A stretch of DNA of 15,541 nt from Prevotella sp. (GCA_017428805.1 JAFRQC010000018.1:1-15541); one strand, 5' to 3'; positions 1-7,240 are shown, numbered from the stretch's first letter. Notes: a model not told the origin generated them from the sequence alone. Translations and numbers: made by a program.

Positions 1-178
1 GTATAATGCGCCGGCAAGAAACCTCGACTGGTTTGTGGACAAAGGGTGGGGCACCCGCTTCGAACGGCTCGAGGCGGAGATCCTCAGGATTGAGAAATAT
101 ACCGAGATGGGCCATTTGGCCAATGCACAGGAAGTGATAGACTATCAGAAATGGAAAGAAGCACAATTGACAGACTGA
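1..178 (+). CDS. C-terminal fragment of an unknown protein (5' end outside window)
   Basis: Reading from base 2, an open frame runs without a stop from the left edge to a TGA at 176-178, giving 58 residues that end in YQKWKEAQLTD. The fragment is charged and probably helical near its end (RFERLEAEILRIEKYTEMG). No family could be recognised from it. Its last 28 bases overlap the start chosen for the next gene, in a different frame, which points to a co-transcribed and perhaps translationally coupled pair. Codon use and GC level match the downstream genes. That it is coding is fairly secure because the frame is open and abuts the next gene; its function is unknown. Confidence 0.6.
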   Translation, partial: YNAPARNLDWFVDKGWGTRFERLEAEILRIEKYTEMGHLANAQEVIDYQKWKEAQLTD

Positions 179-774
179 AGCAGCTCTTCGGGAAGAACCT
201 GATCGGCCCCGATGAGGTGAAGCCGCTGCTGGAGCGCATCGGGGCAGGGGAGATCGTCATCCCCGAGTTGAACTATTCTTTTGAGGAGCTGGAGGCCTGC
301 GCGAAGGACTATCTGCTCGTGATGGGTCTGCCCTCAGTGGACGGGAAGCCTGTGACGATCAGGACGCTGAGAGAGATCTTCGGGGTCGATCCCGACGTGA
401 GCGAGCCCTGTTTCTACAATCAGGACTGGTATATGCACGAAGACTTCATCGATCGCCAGATGGAATCGCGCTGGTATCTGCTGCGCAAGGAGGTGGTTGA
501 GGCGTCGCGGGCCGTGATGCCTGAGCAACTAATGGCTGAGGACTATGCCTTCCCTGCAGCGATACTCTGTGCCTATGCGTTCTTTGCCTATTGGTTCTGC
601 TACGACGAGAAACTGTGGTATCACGATTTCGTGTGGTGCTGCGATACTGATCATAACGGCGACCGCATCTACGTGGGCAAGTACCACGATGTAGACGGGG
701 TGAATAAGAACGGCTTCAGCGTGCATCGCCATCTGGCGCTCCGCAGTTGCTACGCCGCAGTCACAGTAAGGTAA
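151..774 (+). CDS. Conserved-looking hypothetical protein, 207 aa
   Basis: This is a soluble-looking protein of 207 residues with no signal peptide. The first 60 residues look helical and charged. The C-terminal half is unusually rich in aromatic residues and cysteine (FAYWFCYDEKLWYHDFVWCC at about 144-164), followed by a polar, glycine-rich stretch DTDHNGDRIYVGKYHDVDG at about 165-183 and a final basic segment. The DxDxNGD pattern at 165-171 resembles a calcium- or metal-binding loop, but that is inference. The family was not recognised. The ATG at 151 overlaps the preceding gene by 28 bases, so a later start is possible. The next gene begins 56 bases after the stop, separated by a heptamer repeat, so all four genes of this block probably share one transcript. 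Confidence 0.75.
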   Translation: MERSTIDRLKQLFGKNLIGPDEVKPLLERIGAGEIVIPELNYSFEELEACAKDYLLVMGLPSVDGKPVTIRTLREIFGVDPDVSEPCFYNQDWYMHEDFIDRQMESRWYLLRKEVVEASRAVMPEQLMAEDYAFPAAILCAYAFFAYWFCYDEKLWYHDFVWCCDTDHNGDRIYVGKYHDVDGVNKNGFSVHRHLALRSCYAAVTVR

Positions 775-780
775 TCATAA

Positions 781-815
781 AGTTCAAAGCTCAAAGTTCA
801 AAGTTCAAAGTGAAA
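781..815 (+). repeat. Tandem heptamer array, unit AGTTCAA (5 units)
   Basis: Five consecutive 7-bp units fill the gap between the hypothetical gene and the aminopeptidase-like gene: AGTTCAA, AGCTCAA, AGTTCAA, AGTTCAA, AGTGAAA. The array is AT-rich and lies just upstream of the ATG at 831. It stays open in the frame of the downstream gene, which artificially extends that reading frame back to 747 and adds a KFKAQSSKFKVKS-like N-terminus. It is one of five period-7 arrays in the window. Confidence 0.85.
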
Positions 816-830
816 AGCGAAGGTGGATAT

Positions 831-2090
831 ATGTACGCGCTGGCGGGGAGGTTGTTCCCGATCTGCCGGAGTATTACGGGCGACGGGTTCAGACGGTCGC
901 TGGAGATGATCCGTGAGGAGGTGCCGGAGATGACGGTTCACGAGGTGCCGACGGGAACGGAGGTGTTCGACTGGACGGTGCCTAGGGAGTGGAATATCCG
1001 GGGCGGATGGATCAAGGATATGCGGGGCGAGACGGTCATTGACTTCAAGGACTGCAATCTGCACGTGCTGGGCTATTCGGTGCCCATCCACCAGAAGGTG
1101 AGCCGCGAGGAGTTGTTGGAACACGTCTATACGCAGCCCGACCAGCCCGACTGGATTCCCTACGTGACCTCGTATTATAAGGAGCGCTGGGGATTCTGTA
1201 TGAGTGAGCGGCAGAAGGAACGGCTGACGGACGATGAGTATGAGGTGTGCATCGACAGCACGCTCGAGGACGGAAGCCTGACGTATGGAGAGTTGATCCT
1301 GCCGGGCGAAACGAAGGACGAGGTGTTCTTCTCGACCTATCTCTGTCATCCCTCGATGGCGAACAACGAGCTGTCGGGGCCTTGTCTGATGGCGGCCCTC
1401 ATCCGCTATGTAAAGCGTCTGGAGAAACGACGCTATACCTATCGCTTCATCATCGTGCCCGAGACCATCGGCTCGATCACATACCTGAGCCGCAACCTGA
1501 AGGAGATGCAGGCCCACGTGAAGGCCGGCTTCGTGCTGAGTTGTGTGGGCGACGACAGGACGTATTCGATGGTATCGACGAAGTATGAGGATACGCTGGC
1601 GGACCGCGTGCTGAGGAATGTGCTGCATTATCATTATCCCGACTATATCCGGTATTCGTTTATGAAGCGTGCCTCCGACGAGCGGCAGTATGGTTCTGCG
1701 GGCGTCGGACTGCCCGTGTGTGCGTTCTGCCGCAGTAAGTATCACGAGTTCCCTGAGTACCACACTTCGGCCGACAATATGGACTTTATCAGTGCTGAGG
1801 GCTTGCAGGGTTCGTATGATGCGATGGTGAAGGTGATTGATGCGCTGGAGCATAACAGGCACTACGTGATGACCTGTCCGTGTGAGCCGCAGTTGGGTAA
1901 GCGCGGACTCTATCCCACCATCAGCCAGAAGGGCACCTATGATGCCGCTAGGGCGATGCAGCACTTTACGGCGTATGCCGACGGTCGAAATGATTTGATA
2001 GAGATCAGCGACATCATCGGTGTGCCTGTGGACAGGTTGATTCCCATCGTGCAGAAATTGTTGGAGCATCAACTGATTACGTTCGATTGA
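831..2090 (+). CDS. DUF4910 / COG4310 aminopeptidase-like zinc protein
   Basis: This 419-residue protein looks like a member of the COG4310 family (DUF2172/DUF4910 plus a C-terminal winged helix), which has the fold of M28-type zinc aminopeptidases. The likely metal and catalytic residues are visible: H173 and E180 in CHPSMANNELSG, E211 in VPETIGS, D283 in ASDERQYG, and H311 in EFPEYHTSADN. Residues from about 370 to the end (DAARAMQHFT to HQLITFD) fit a small winged-helix domain. No signal peptide is seen, so it is probably cytoplasmic. The substrate is unknown. Relatives often sit in surface-polysaccharide gene clusters (general knowledge), but no glycosyltransferase is visible here. ATG 831 was chosen over ATG 747 because MYALAGRLFPICRSITGDG is the start of the conserved region and the 84 bases before it are repeat-derived. 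The next gene starts 11 bases after the stop. Confidence 0.88.
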   Translation: MYALAGRLFPICRSITGDGFRRSLEMIREEVPEMTVHEVPTGTEVFDWTVPREWNIRGGWIKDMRGETVIDFKDCNLHVLGYSVPIHQKVSREELLEHVYTQPDQPDWIPYVTSYYKERWGFCMSERQKERLTDDEYEVCIDSTLEDGSLTYGELILPGETKDEVFFSTYLCHPSMANNELSGPCLMAALIRYVKRLEKRRYTYRFIIVPETIGSITYLSRNLKEMQAHVKAGFVLSCVGDDRTYSMVSTKYEDTLADRVLRNVLHYHYPDYIRYSFMKRASDERQYGSAGVGLPVCAFCRSKYHEFPEYHTSADNMDFISAEGLQGSYDAMVKVIDALEHNRHYVMTCPCEPQLGKRGLYPTISQKGTYDAARAMQHFTAYADGRNDLIEISDIIGVPVDRLIPIVQKLLEHQLITFD

Positions 2091-2101
2091 GCATTCAGGA
2101 G

Positions 2102-2830
2102 ATGAAACGGGCGATTGTCATAGGAGCGTCGTCGGGCATTGGTCGCGAGGTGGCCAGGCTGCTGATCAGTGAAGGTTGGACGGTGGGTGTAGCTGCCCGT
2201 AGGGAGGCGATGCTGCAAGACCTCGGTGCTGCTGCTATAGCGTGTATTGACGTAACGGCGGAGGATGCCACACAGCGATTGCGACAGTTCATTGTGGACA
2301 CAGGGGGGATGGATCTGTTTTTCTATGCCTCGGGCATCGGACATCAGAACCGTCAGTTACGTGAGGATATCGAAATTTCCACGATGCAGACGAACGGCTT
2401 GGGATTTACCAGAATGATCGGTGAGGCCTACCGGTATTTTGCTGAGCGTCAGGAACAGGAAGGGACGAAGGAGTGGGCGCATATCGCTGCGATCACGTCG
2501 ATTGCTGGAACGAAGGGACTCGGACCGGCGCCGGCCTATTCGGCCACGAAGGCGATGCAGAACGTGTATCTGCAGGCGCTCGAACAACAGGCGCATCAAC
2601 GGGGACTGAGGATCAGGTTTACGGATATAAGACCGGGATTTGTGGATACGGCGCTGCTGAAGGGGGACTTCCGTTATCCGATGATGCTTCGACCGGAGAA
2701 TGTCGCACGGGAGATAGTCAGTGCGATCAAAGCACACAACCACATCCGGGTCATTGACTGGCGCTACCGCCTCCTTACCGCCTTCTGGCGCCGCATCCCC
2801 CGCTGCCTCTGGCGCAGATTCAGACTATAA
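2102..2830 (+). CDS. Short-chain dehydrogenase/reductase (SDR) family oxidoreductase
   Basis: This is a classical SDR of 242 residues. The Rossmann nucleotide-binding motif GASSGIG is at 8-14, a YASGIG stretch stands where NNAG usually lies (75-80), and the catalytic tetrad is complete: N98, S133, Y146 and K150 (YSATK). An AARR segment after beta-2 (about 31-34) would favour NADP(H), which is inference. The substrate cannot be read from sequence. The C-terminus (about 221-242) is strongly basic and aromatic (FWRRIPRCLWRRFRL) and may lie against the membrane. The ATG at 2102 is preferred over an in-frame TTG at 2087 that would overlap the previous stop, because the Rossmann strand starts at once and an AGGAG lies directly upstream. 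It is the last gene of the + strand block. Confidence 0.9.
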   Translation: MKRAIVIGASSGIGREVARLLISEGWTVGVAARREAMLQDLGAAAIACIDVTAEDATQRLRQFIVDTGGMDLFFYASGIGHQNRQLREDIEISTMQTNGLGFTRMIGEAYRYFAERQEQEGTKEWAHIAAITSIAGTKGLGPAPAYSATKAMQNVYLQALEQQAHQRGLRIRFTDIRPGFVDTALLKGDFRYPMMLRPENVAREIVSAIKAHNHIRVIDWRYRLLTAFWRRIPRCLWRRFRL

Positions 2831-2844
2831 TTTTTGAATAAAAC

Positions 2845-2919
2845 GACCACGAATTACACGAATTTAACTAATTATTTGACTGCGCCAGCCAATTCGTGTA
2901 ATTCGTGTAATTAGTGGTC
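2845..2919. repeat. Inverted repeat between convergent genes, with internal 9-bp unit; possible bidirectional terminator
   Basis: The left arm is 2845-2864 and the right arm 2891-2919. Reading the right arm in reverse complement gives the same sequence as the left, with one mismatch and one additional copy of the 9-bp unit ACACGAATT. The loop is 26 bases. The element fills the gap between the convergent SDR and glnN genes and is followed by a run of A on the + strand (2920-2927), which is a U tract for glnN transcripts only if reading came the other way. A role in ending transcription from both sides is inference. Confidence 0.75.
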
Positions 2920-2934
2920 AAAAAAAATACTTGT

Positions 2935-5199
2935 CTATCTAATAAATAGAAGTTCTCTGTATTTTGGTAATGACCAGAGGCCGTCTTCGACGATCATTTC
3001 GAGGTGGTCGATCTCGTTGCGGATGGCATCCATCTTCGGACAGACGGTATCGTGATAGGTGATGGCGCGCTCGTGGATGTCGGCGATGCGGTTCGCCACG
3101 CGGCGGGCTTCGGTGAGTTCCTCAACGAGCTGTTCGATGCGCTCGGTGCGCTCGGCAATCTCTTGGATGAGCTTCAGGTTACGGCGCGAGAGGCGCTGTG
3201 CCTCCTCGGCGGGGAAGACATCCTTCATGCCCTGTACGTTCTTGATGAGCTGCGACTGGTAGTGTGTAGAGACGGGGATGACGTGGTTCATCGAGAGGTC
3301 ACCCATCACGCGGGCCTCAATCTGAACGGTCTTCACGTAGGTCTCCCATTTCACCTCGTTGCGGGCCATCAGCTCCTTGCGATTCATCACCTTCGTGGTC
3401 TCGAACATACGGATGGAGGCTTCGTCGAGGTAGTGCTCGAAGATCTTCGGACAGGACTTCTCGACGTCGAGTCCGCGGCGCTCTGCCTCACGCACCCATT
3501 CCTCCGAATAGCCGTTGCCGTCGAAGCGGATGGGCTTGCAAATCTTGATGTCTTCGCGGAGCACATCGACGATAGCGTGGAACTTCGCCGTGTGGCCGGT
3601 GCCTTCGGCGTATTCTGGTTTCTCGGAGTATTCTGAGATTCTCTGATCGACGCGACGCTTGAAGTCGGTGAGGGCTTCGGCCATCGCAGAGTTGAGGGCG
3701 ATCATCGCAGAGGCGCAGTTGGCTGAGGAGCCCGGGGCGCGGAACTCGAAGCGGTTGCCGGTGAAGGCGAAGGGCGACGTGCGGTTGCGGTCGGTATTGT
3801 CGATGATGAGGTCGGGGATCTGAGGGATGTCAATCTCCATTCCCTGCTTGCCCTTGAGGGCGAAGAGGTCGTCGCGGTCGGACTGCTCAATGTGGTCGAG
3901 AAGTTCGGTGAGCTGCTTGCCGAGGAACGAGCTGATGATGGCGGGAGGAGCCTCGTTGCCGCCCAGACGGTGGGCGTTGGTGGCCGACATAATCGAGGCC
4001 TTCAGGAGGCCGTTGTGACGATAGACGCCCATCAATGTCTCGACGATGAAGGTGACGAAACGCAGCGTCTCGTTGGCGGTACGCTCGGGACTTGAGGCGT
4101 CGGCCTTTCCGGGAGCGTGGAGCAGGGTGTGTTCGTCGCCGGAGCGCTCGGCGGTGAGGCTCCAGTTGTTGTGCTTGCCCGAGCCGTTGATGCCGTCGAA
4201 GGGTTTCTCGTGGAGCAATACGCGGAAGCCGTGATTGCGGGCGACGCGCTTCATCAGCGACATCAGCAACATATTGTGATCGACGGCGAGGTTGCACTCC
4301 TCGAAGATGGGCGCGAGCTCGAACTGGTTCGGGGCGACCTCGTTGTGGCGCGTCTTGCAGGGAATGGCGAGTTCGAGGGCCTGGATCTCGAGGTCTTTCA
4401 TAAAAGCCTGCACGCGATCGGGGATGGTGCCGAAGTAGTGGTCGTCCATCTGCTGGTTCTTCGCGCTTTCGTGGCCCATCAGCGTGCGGCCCGTCATCAA
4501 CAGGTCGGGACGGGCGGAGTAGAGGCCTTCGTCAACGAGGAAATATTCCTGTTCCCAGCCGAGGTTCACCTGCACTTTGTGTACGTCGTCGTAGAAGAAG
4601 CCGCAGACGTCTTTGGCGGCCTTCGTGACAGCGTGTAGCGAACGGAGCAGCGGGGCTTTGTAGTCGAGCGCCTCGCCGGTGTAGGCGATGAAGATGGTGG
4701 GGATACAGAGGGTGTCGTCGATGATGAACACGGGCGACGTGGGATCCCAGGCGCTGTAGCCTCGGGCCTCGAAGGTGTTTCTGATACCGCCGTTGGGGAA
4801 CGAGGAGGCGTCGGGCTCCTGCTGCACGAGCAGCTTGCCGCTGAAGGTCTCGATCATACCGCCCTTGCCGTCGTGTTCGACGAAGGCGTCGTGCTTCTCG
4901 GCTGTACCCTCGGTGAGGGGCTGGAACCAGTGGGTGTAGTGGGTGACGCCCATCTCCTGGGCCCACTGCTTCATCCCTTTGGCGACGGCGTCGGCGATGG
5001 AGCGGTCGAGACGGGCACCGTTGTCGATGACGTCGATGAGGTTGTTATACACGTCTGAGGGCAGGTACTTGTACATCTTCTCGCGGTTGAACACGTACTT
5101 GCCGAAGTATTCGGAGGGTCGCTCGGAAGGGGCTTTCACTTCCACAGCTTTCTTCTTGAAGGCCTCCTCTACGACTTGGAATCTTAATTGGTTGGACAT
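2935..5199 (-). CDS. glnN: Type III glutamine synthetase (GlnN)
   Basis: This 754-residue protein joins ammonia and glutamate to glutamine with ATP. It is a GSIII enzyme, the large form typical of Bacteroidetes (about 730 residues), not the GlnA form of about 470. The GSIII N-terminal region begins at MSNQLRFQVVEEAF. Metal and substrate motifs follow: LGWEQEYF (213-220, with E216 and E218), HNEVAPNQFELAP (285-297), EKPFDGINGSGKHNNWSL (331-348) and NRTSPFAFTGNRFEFRAPGS (472-491). The last 150 residues are helical and charged, as in the GSIII C-terminal region. It is cytoplasmic and probably a dodecamer (family knowledge). The gene starts 27 bases after the aguB stop, and no TAnnTTTG box was seen in the gap, so co-transcription with aguAB is likely. 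Confidence 0.97.
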   Translation of the reverse strand: MSNQLRFQVVEEAFKKKAVEVKAPSERPSEYFGKYVFNREKMYKYLPSDVYNNLIDVIDNGARLDRSIADAVAKGMKQWAQEMGVTHYTHWFQPLTEGTAEKHDAFVEHDGKGGMIETFSGKLLVQQEPDASSFPNGGIRNTFEARGYSAWDPTSPVFIIDDTLCIPTIFIAYTGEALDYKAPLLRSLHAVTKAAKDVCGFFYDDVHKVQVNLGWEQEYFLVDEGLYSARPDLLMTGRTLMGHESAKNQQMDDHYFGTIPDRVQAFMKDLEIQALELAIPCKTRHNEVAPNQFELAPIFEECNLAVDHNMLLMSLMKRVARNHGFRVLLHEKPFDGINGSGKHNNWSLTAERSGDEHTLLHAPGKADASSPERTANETLRFVTFIVETLMGVYRHNGLLKASIMSATNAHRLGGNEAPPAIISSFLGKQLTELLDHIEQSDRDDLFALKGKQGMEIDIPQIPDLIIDNTDRNRTSPFAFTGNRFEFRAPGSSANCASAMIALNSAMAEALTDFKRRVDQRISEYSEKPEYAEGTGHTAKFHAIVDVLREDIKICKPIRFDGNGYSEEWVREAERRGLDVEKSCPKIFEHYLDEASIRMFETTKVMNRKELMARNEVKWETYVKTVQIEARVMGDLSMNHVIPVSTHYQSQLIKNVQGMKDVFPAEEAQRLSRRNLKLIQEIAERTERIEQLVEELTEARRVANRIADIHERAITYHDTVCPKMDAIRNEIDHLEMIVEDGLWSLPKYRELLFIR

Positions 5200-5226
5200 T
5201 TTATGATGGTTGTTTGAAGTTTGCGT

Positions 5227-6123
5227 TTAATCGATGAAGCGGTGGAGGATGTCGTCGTAGGCATCGATGCGCCGGTCTCGGAAGAAGGGCCACCAGCGGC
5301 GCACTTGTTCGGAGTGGTCGAGGTCGAGTTCGACGATGATGCTCTCCTCCTCGTCGGTGGATGCCTCGTAGAGGATCTCACCCTGCGGGCCTGCGACGAA
5401 GGAGGTTCCCCAGAACTGGATGCCGGATGTGCCGGGTTCTCCGGATGTTCCGGGGGAGGGCTCCCAGCCCACGCGGTTGACGGTGACGACGGGGAGACCG
5501 TTGGCGACGGCGTGTCCGCGCTGGACGGTCTGCCAGGCGATGCGCTGGCGCAGCTGCTCCTCGGGGGTGTCCTCGGGAGCGTAGCCGATGGCGGTGGGAT
5601 ATATGAGCAGTTCGGCTCCCTGCAGGGCCATCAGACGGGCGGCTTCGGGATACCACTGATCCCAGCACACGAGCACGCCCAGACGGCCGACGGAGGTCTG
5701 GATGGGATGGAACCCGAGGTCGCCGGGGGTGAAGTAGAACTTCTCGTAGTAGGCGGGATCGTCGGGGATGTGCATCTTGCGGTAGGTGCCGGCGATGGAA
5801 CCGTCGCGCTCGAGTACGACGGCGGTGTTGTGGTACACGCCCGGTGCGCGCTTCTCGAAGAGCGAGGTGACGATGACGACGCCGAACTGACGGGCGAGGT
5901 CGCCGAAGAACTTCGTCGAGGGTCCCGGGATGGGTTCGGCGAGGTCGAAGTTGTTCACGTCTTCCGTCTGGCAGAAGTAGAGTGAGTTGTGCAGCTCCTG
6001 GAGTACGATGAGCTGTGCGCCGCGCTTGGCGAGGTCGCTGATGCCCTCCGCCAGCCGCAGGATGTTGTCGTTCGTGTCGGCGGTGTTGTGCTGTTGCAGG
6101 AATCCGATCTTGAGTTCTTTCAT
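5227..6123 (-). CDS. aguB: N-carbamoylputrescine amidase (AguB)
   Basis: This 298-residue carbon-nitrogen hydrolase (nitrilase superfamily) should hydrolyse N-carbamoylputrescine to putrescine, CO2 and ammonia. The catalytic triad is visible as E43 (LQELHNS), K116 (TYRKMHIP) and C153 (VCWDQWYPE). The region around YFTPGD and the end (WWPFFRDRRIDAYDDI) match the AguB subgroup. The start is set at ATG 6123-6121, which shares the ATGA with the aguA stop at 6122-6120; a longer reading frame to 6150 would run into aguA. That overlap implies translational coupling with aguA. A six-residue repeat (PGTSGE, PGTSGI) at about 224-235, DNA 5423-5454, lies in a surface loop before FWGTSFV. The protein is cytoplasmic. 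Confidence 0.95.
   Translation of the reverse strand: MKELKIGFLQQHNTADTNDNILRLAEGISDLAKRGAQLIVLQELHNSLYFCQTEDVNNFDLAEPIPGPSTKFFGDLARQFGVVIVTSLFEKRAPGVYHNTAVVLERDGSIAGTYRKMHIPDDPAYYEKFYFTPGDLGFHPIQTSVGRLGVLVCWDQWYPEAARLMALQGAELLIYPTAIGYAPEDTPEEQLRQRIAWQTVQRGHAVANGLPVVTVNRVGWEPSPGTSGEPGTSGIQFWGTSFVAGPQGEILYEASTDEEESIIVELDLDHSEQVRRWWPFFRDRRIDAYDDILHRFID
5423..5454 (-). repeat. Imperfect 18-bp direct repeat inside aguB
   Basis: Two copies of CCGGATGT(G/T)CCGGG lie 18 bp apart on the + strand (5423-5436 and 5441-5454). Because the period is a multiple of three, they encode a tandem six-residue repeat (PGTSGE then PGTSGI) and keep the aguB frame open. The segment precedes the conserved IQFWGTSF region, where the family usually has a short variable loop. 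Confidence 0.6.
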
Positions 6124-7172
6124 ATGCTTGGGAATTGCATCGTGCAGCAATGCAGGCTGCCGTGTTGTTTGATAATGCTTCTACAGTCGATGCCGACGAT
6201 CTCCCTGTCGGGGAAGGCCTCACCGATGATTCTCAGCGCTTCGGCGTCGAGGTCGGGCTGAGCGTAGGTGGGACAGAGTACGGCACCGTTGATGATGAGG
6301 AAGTTGGCGTAGGTGGCCGGGAGACGGTCGTCGCCGTCGTAGATGGGTCGGGGCATCGGGAGTTTCTTCAGACGGTAGGGCCTTCCGTCGATGGTGCGGA
6401 AGGTCTTCAGCTGTTCCTCCATCAGCCGCAGTTCGTCGTATTGTTCATCCTCGGGGTCGTCGCAGCCCATATATAATAAGGTATCGTCGGGACAGATGCG
6501 CACGAGTGTGTCGATGTGTCCGTCGGTATCGTCGCCCGTCAGGTTTCCGTGATCGATCCAGAGGATGCGCTCGGCGTGAAGTTCAAGTTTCAGGCGTTCT
6601 TCGATCTGTGTTTTTGTAAGGGGCTGGTTGCGATGAGGGGCCAGCAGACAGCCGGTGGTGGTGAACACTGTCCCGCGTCCGTCGCTCTCGATGGAACCGC
6701 CTTCGAGCACAAAGTCGAGACAGTCAACGTATTTCCCCGATTGCCCCCCTGCCCGAGGGGGGCTGTCCGCAGGACTGAGGGGTGGGAGCCCTTCGTCGTA
6801 GAGTCGGCGGTTGATGGCGTTGTCGAGTTCCGCAGGGAACTTCTCGCCCCAGCCGTTGAAGCAGAAGTCGAGCAGGCGGTGATGCCCCTCGTCGTCGGTG
6901 AGGGTGATGAATCCGTGATCGCGGGCCCAAGTATCGTTGGAATTGAGAATTGAGAATTGACAATTGATATTTGGCTGCGCCTCCTTGGGGGCGACGATCA
7001 ATAATTCTTCACGTTTGGCGATTTCACGGGCGATTTCGTGGTAGGTGGCGGTGATCTCATCGAGCATCGGGGCCCAGTCGGTTTGGGCGTGCGGCCAAGT
7101 CAGCTGTACGCCCCACTGCGGTTCCCATTCTGCGGGTAATCGCCACCTCCGTGTGTCTGTTTTCGGCTCCAA
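6120..7172 (-). CDS. aguA: Agmatine deiminase (AguA)
   Basis: This protein should deiminate agmatine to N-carbamoylputrescine and ammonia, the step before AguB. Family motifs are in order: LPAEWEPQ near the N-terminus, NDTWARD (79-85), EGGS (157-160), DGHID (217-221) and the C-terminal GSLHC with the expected catalytic cysteine at about 342. Residue numbers assume the TTG at 7172 (350 residues). No in-frame ATG exists before the conserved core, and the promoter box at 7196-7189 excludes longer starts, so TTG 7172 or TTG 7178 are the candidates. Two segments look foreign to the fold: about 71-77 (QFSILNS), encoded by a heptamer array, and about 130-146 (PPLSPADSPPRAGGQSG), encoded by a GC-rich hairpin repeat. 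All expected catalytic motifs remain. Confidence 0.93.
   Translation of the reverse strand: MEPKTDTRRWRLPAEWEPQWGVQLTWPHAQTDWAPMLDEITATYHEIAREIAKREELLIVAPKEAQPNINCQFSILNSNDTWARDHGFITLTDDEGHHRLLDFCFNGWGEKFPAELDNAINRRLYDEGLPPLSPADSPPRAGGQSGKYVDCLDFVLEGGSIESDGRGTVFTTTGCLLAPHRNQPLTKTQIEERLKLELHAERILWIDHGNLTGDDTDGHIDTLVRICPDDTLLYMGCDDPEDEQYDELRLMEEQLKTFRTIDGRPYRLKKLPMPRPIYDGDDRLPATYANFLIINGAVLCPTYAQPDLDAEALRIIGEAFPDREIVGIDCRSIIKQHGSLHCCTMQFPSI
6743..6786. repeat. GC-rich hairpin repeat inserted in frame in aguA
   Basis: On the + strand a perfect 7-bp stem GCCCCCC/GGGGGGC (6743-6749 and 6757-6763, loop 6750-6756) is followed by a second small stem GTCC/GGAC (6765-6768 and 6772-6775) and then GAGGGGTGGG. 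Read on the coding (-) strand it gives the proline/glycine-rich segment PPLSPADSPPRAGGQSG. The layout (C-run, loop, G-run, then GGGGTGG) resembles the left arm of the inverted repeat at 14188-14280, so the two may belong to one family of dispersed elements. Confidence 0.7.
6940..6967. repeat. Tandem heptamer array, unit GAATTGA (4 units), inside aguA
   Basis: Four consecutive 7-bp units (GAATTGA three times, then CAATTGA) lie within the aguA coding sequence. On the coding strand they give the residues NCQFSILN directly before the conserved NDTWARD motif. Twenty-eight bases is not a multiple of three, so the array must have replaced or been trimmed with neighbouring bases to keep the frame. 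Confidence 0.85.
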
Positions 7173-7188
7173 AATCAAAAATTTGCTG

Positions 7189-7196
7189 CAAAGGTA
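7189..7196 (-). promoter_or_regulatory. -7 box of the aguAB-glnN promoter (TACCTTTG)
   Basis: TACCTTTG matches the Bacteroidetes -7 consensus TAnnTTTG on the minus strand. Transcription would start near 7180-7184, only about 5-12 bases ahead of the likely TTG start codon of aguA. No clear -33 TTTG was found; the expected position falls in the heptamer array at 7201-7235. Confidence 0.65.
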
Positions 7197-7200
7197 CAAA

Positions 7201-7235
7201 ATAATTCATAATTCATTATTCATAATTCATAATTA
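7201..7235. repeat. Tandem heptamer array, unit ATAATTC (5 units), between divergent promoters
   Basis: Five 7-bp units (ATAATTC, ATAATTC, ATTATTC, ATAATTC, ATAATTA) occupy the space between the minus-strand promoter box of aguA and the plus-strand box of the ABC gene. They lie where the -33 regions of both promoters would be, so unit number could affect both. That effect is inference. Confidence 0.85.
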
Positions 7236-7240
7236 TTTCG

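Noticed and set aside
747..830. Upstream extension of the aminopeptidase-like gene
   Set aside because: It overlaps the previous gene and is mostly the heptamer repeat; the conserved N-terminus begins at 831.
798..2072. 424-residue frame on the minus strand opposite the aminopeptidase-like gene
   Set aside because: Composition rich in H, R and Q without motifs, and fully antiparallel to a gene with clear family motifs.
3004..3636. 210-residue + strand frame opposite glnN
   Set aside because: Shadow of glnN; the product has no recognisable motif.
5221..5985. 254-residue + strand frame opposite aguB
   Set aside because: Shadow of aguB; G/D/E-rich product without a family and no start signals.
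7173..7199. aguA start at TTG 7199
   Set aside because: It lies at or before the promoter box, upstream of the expected transcription start.
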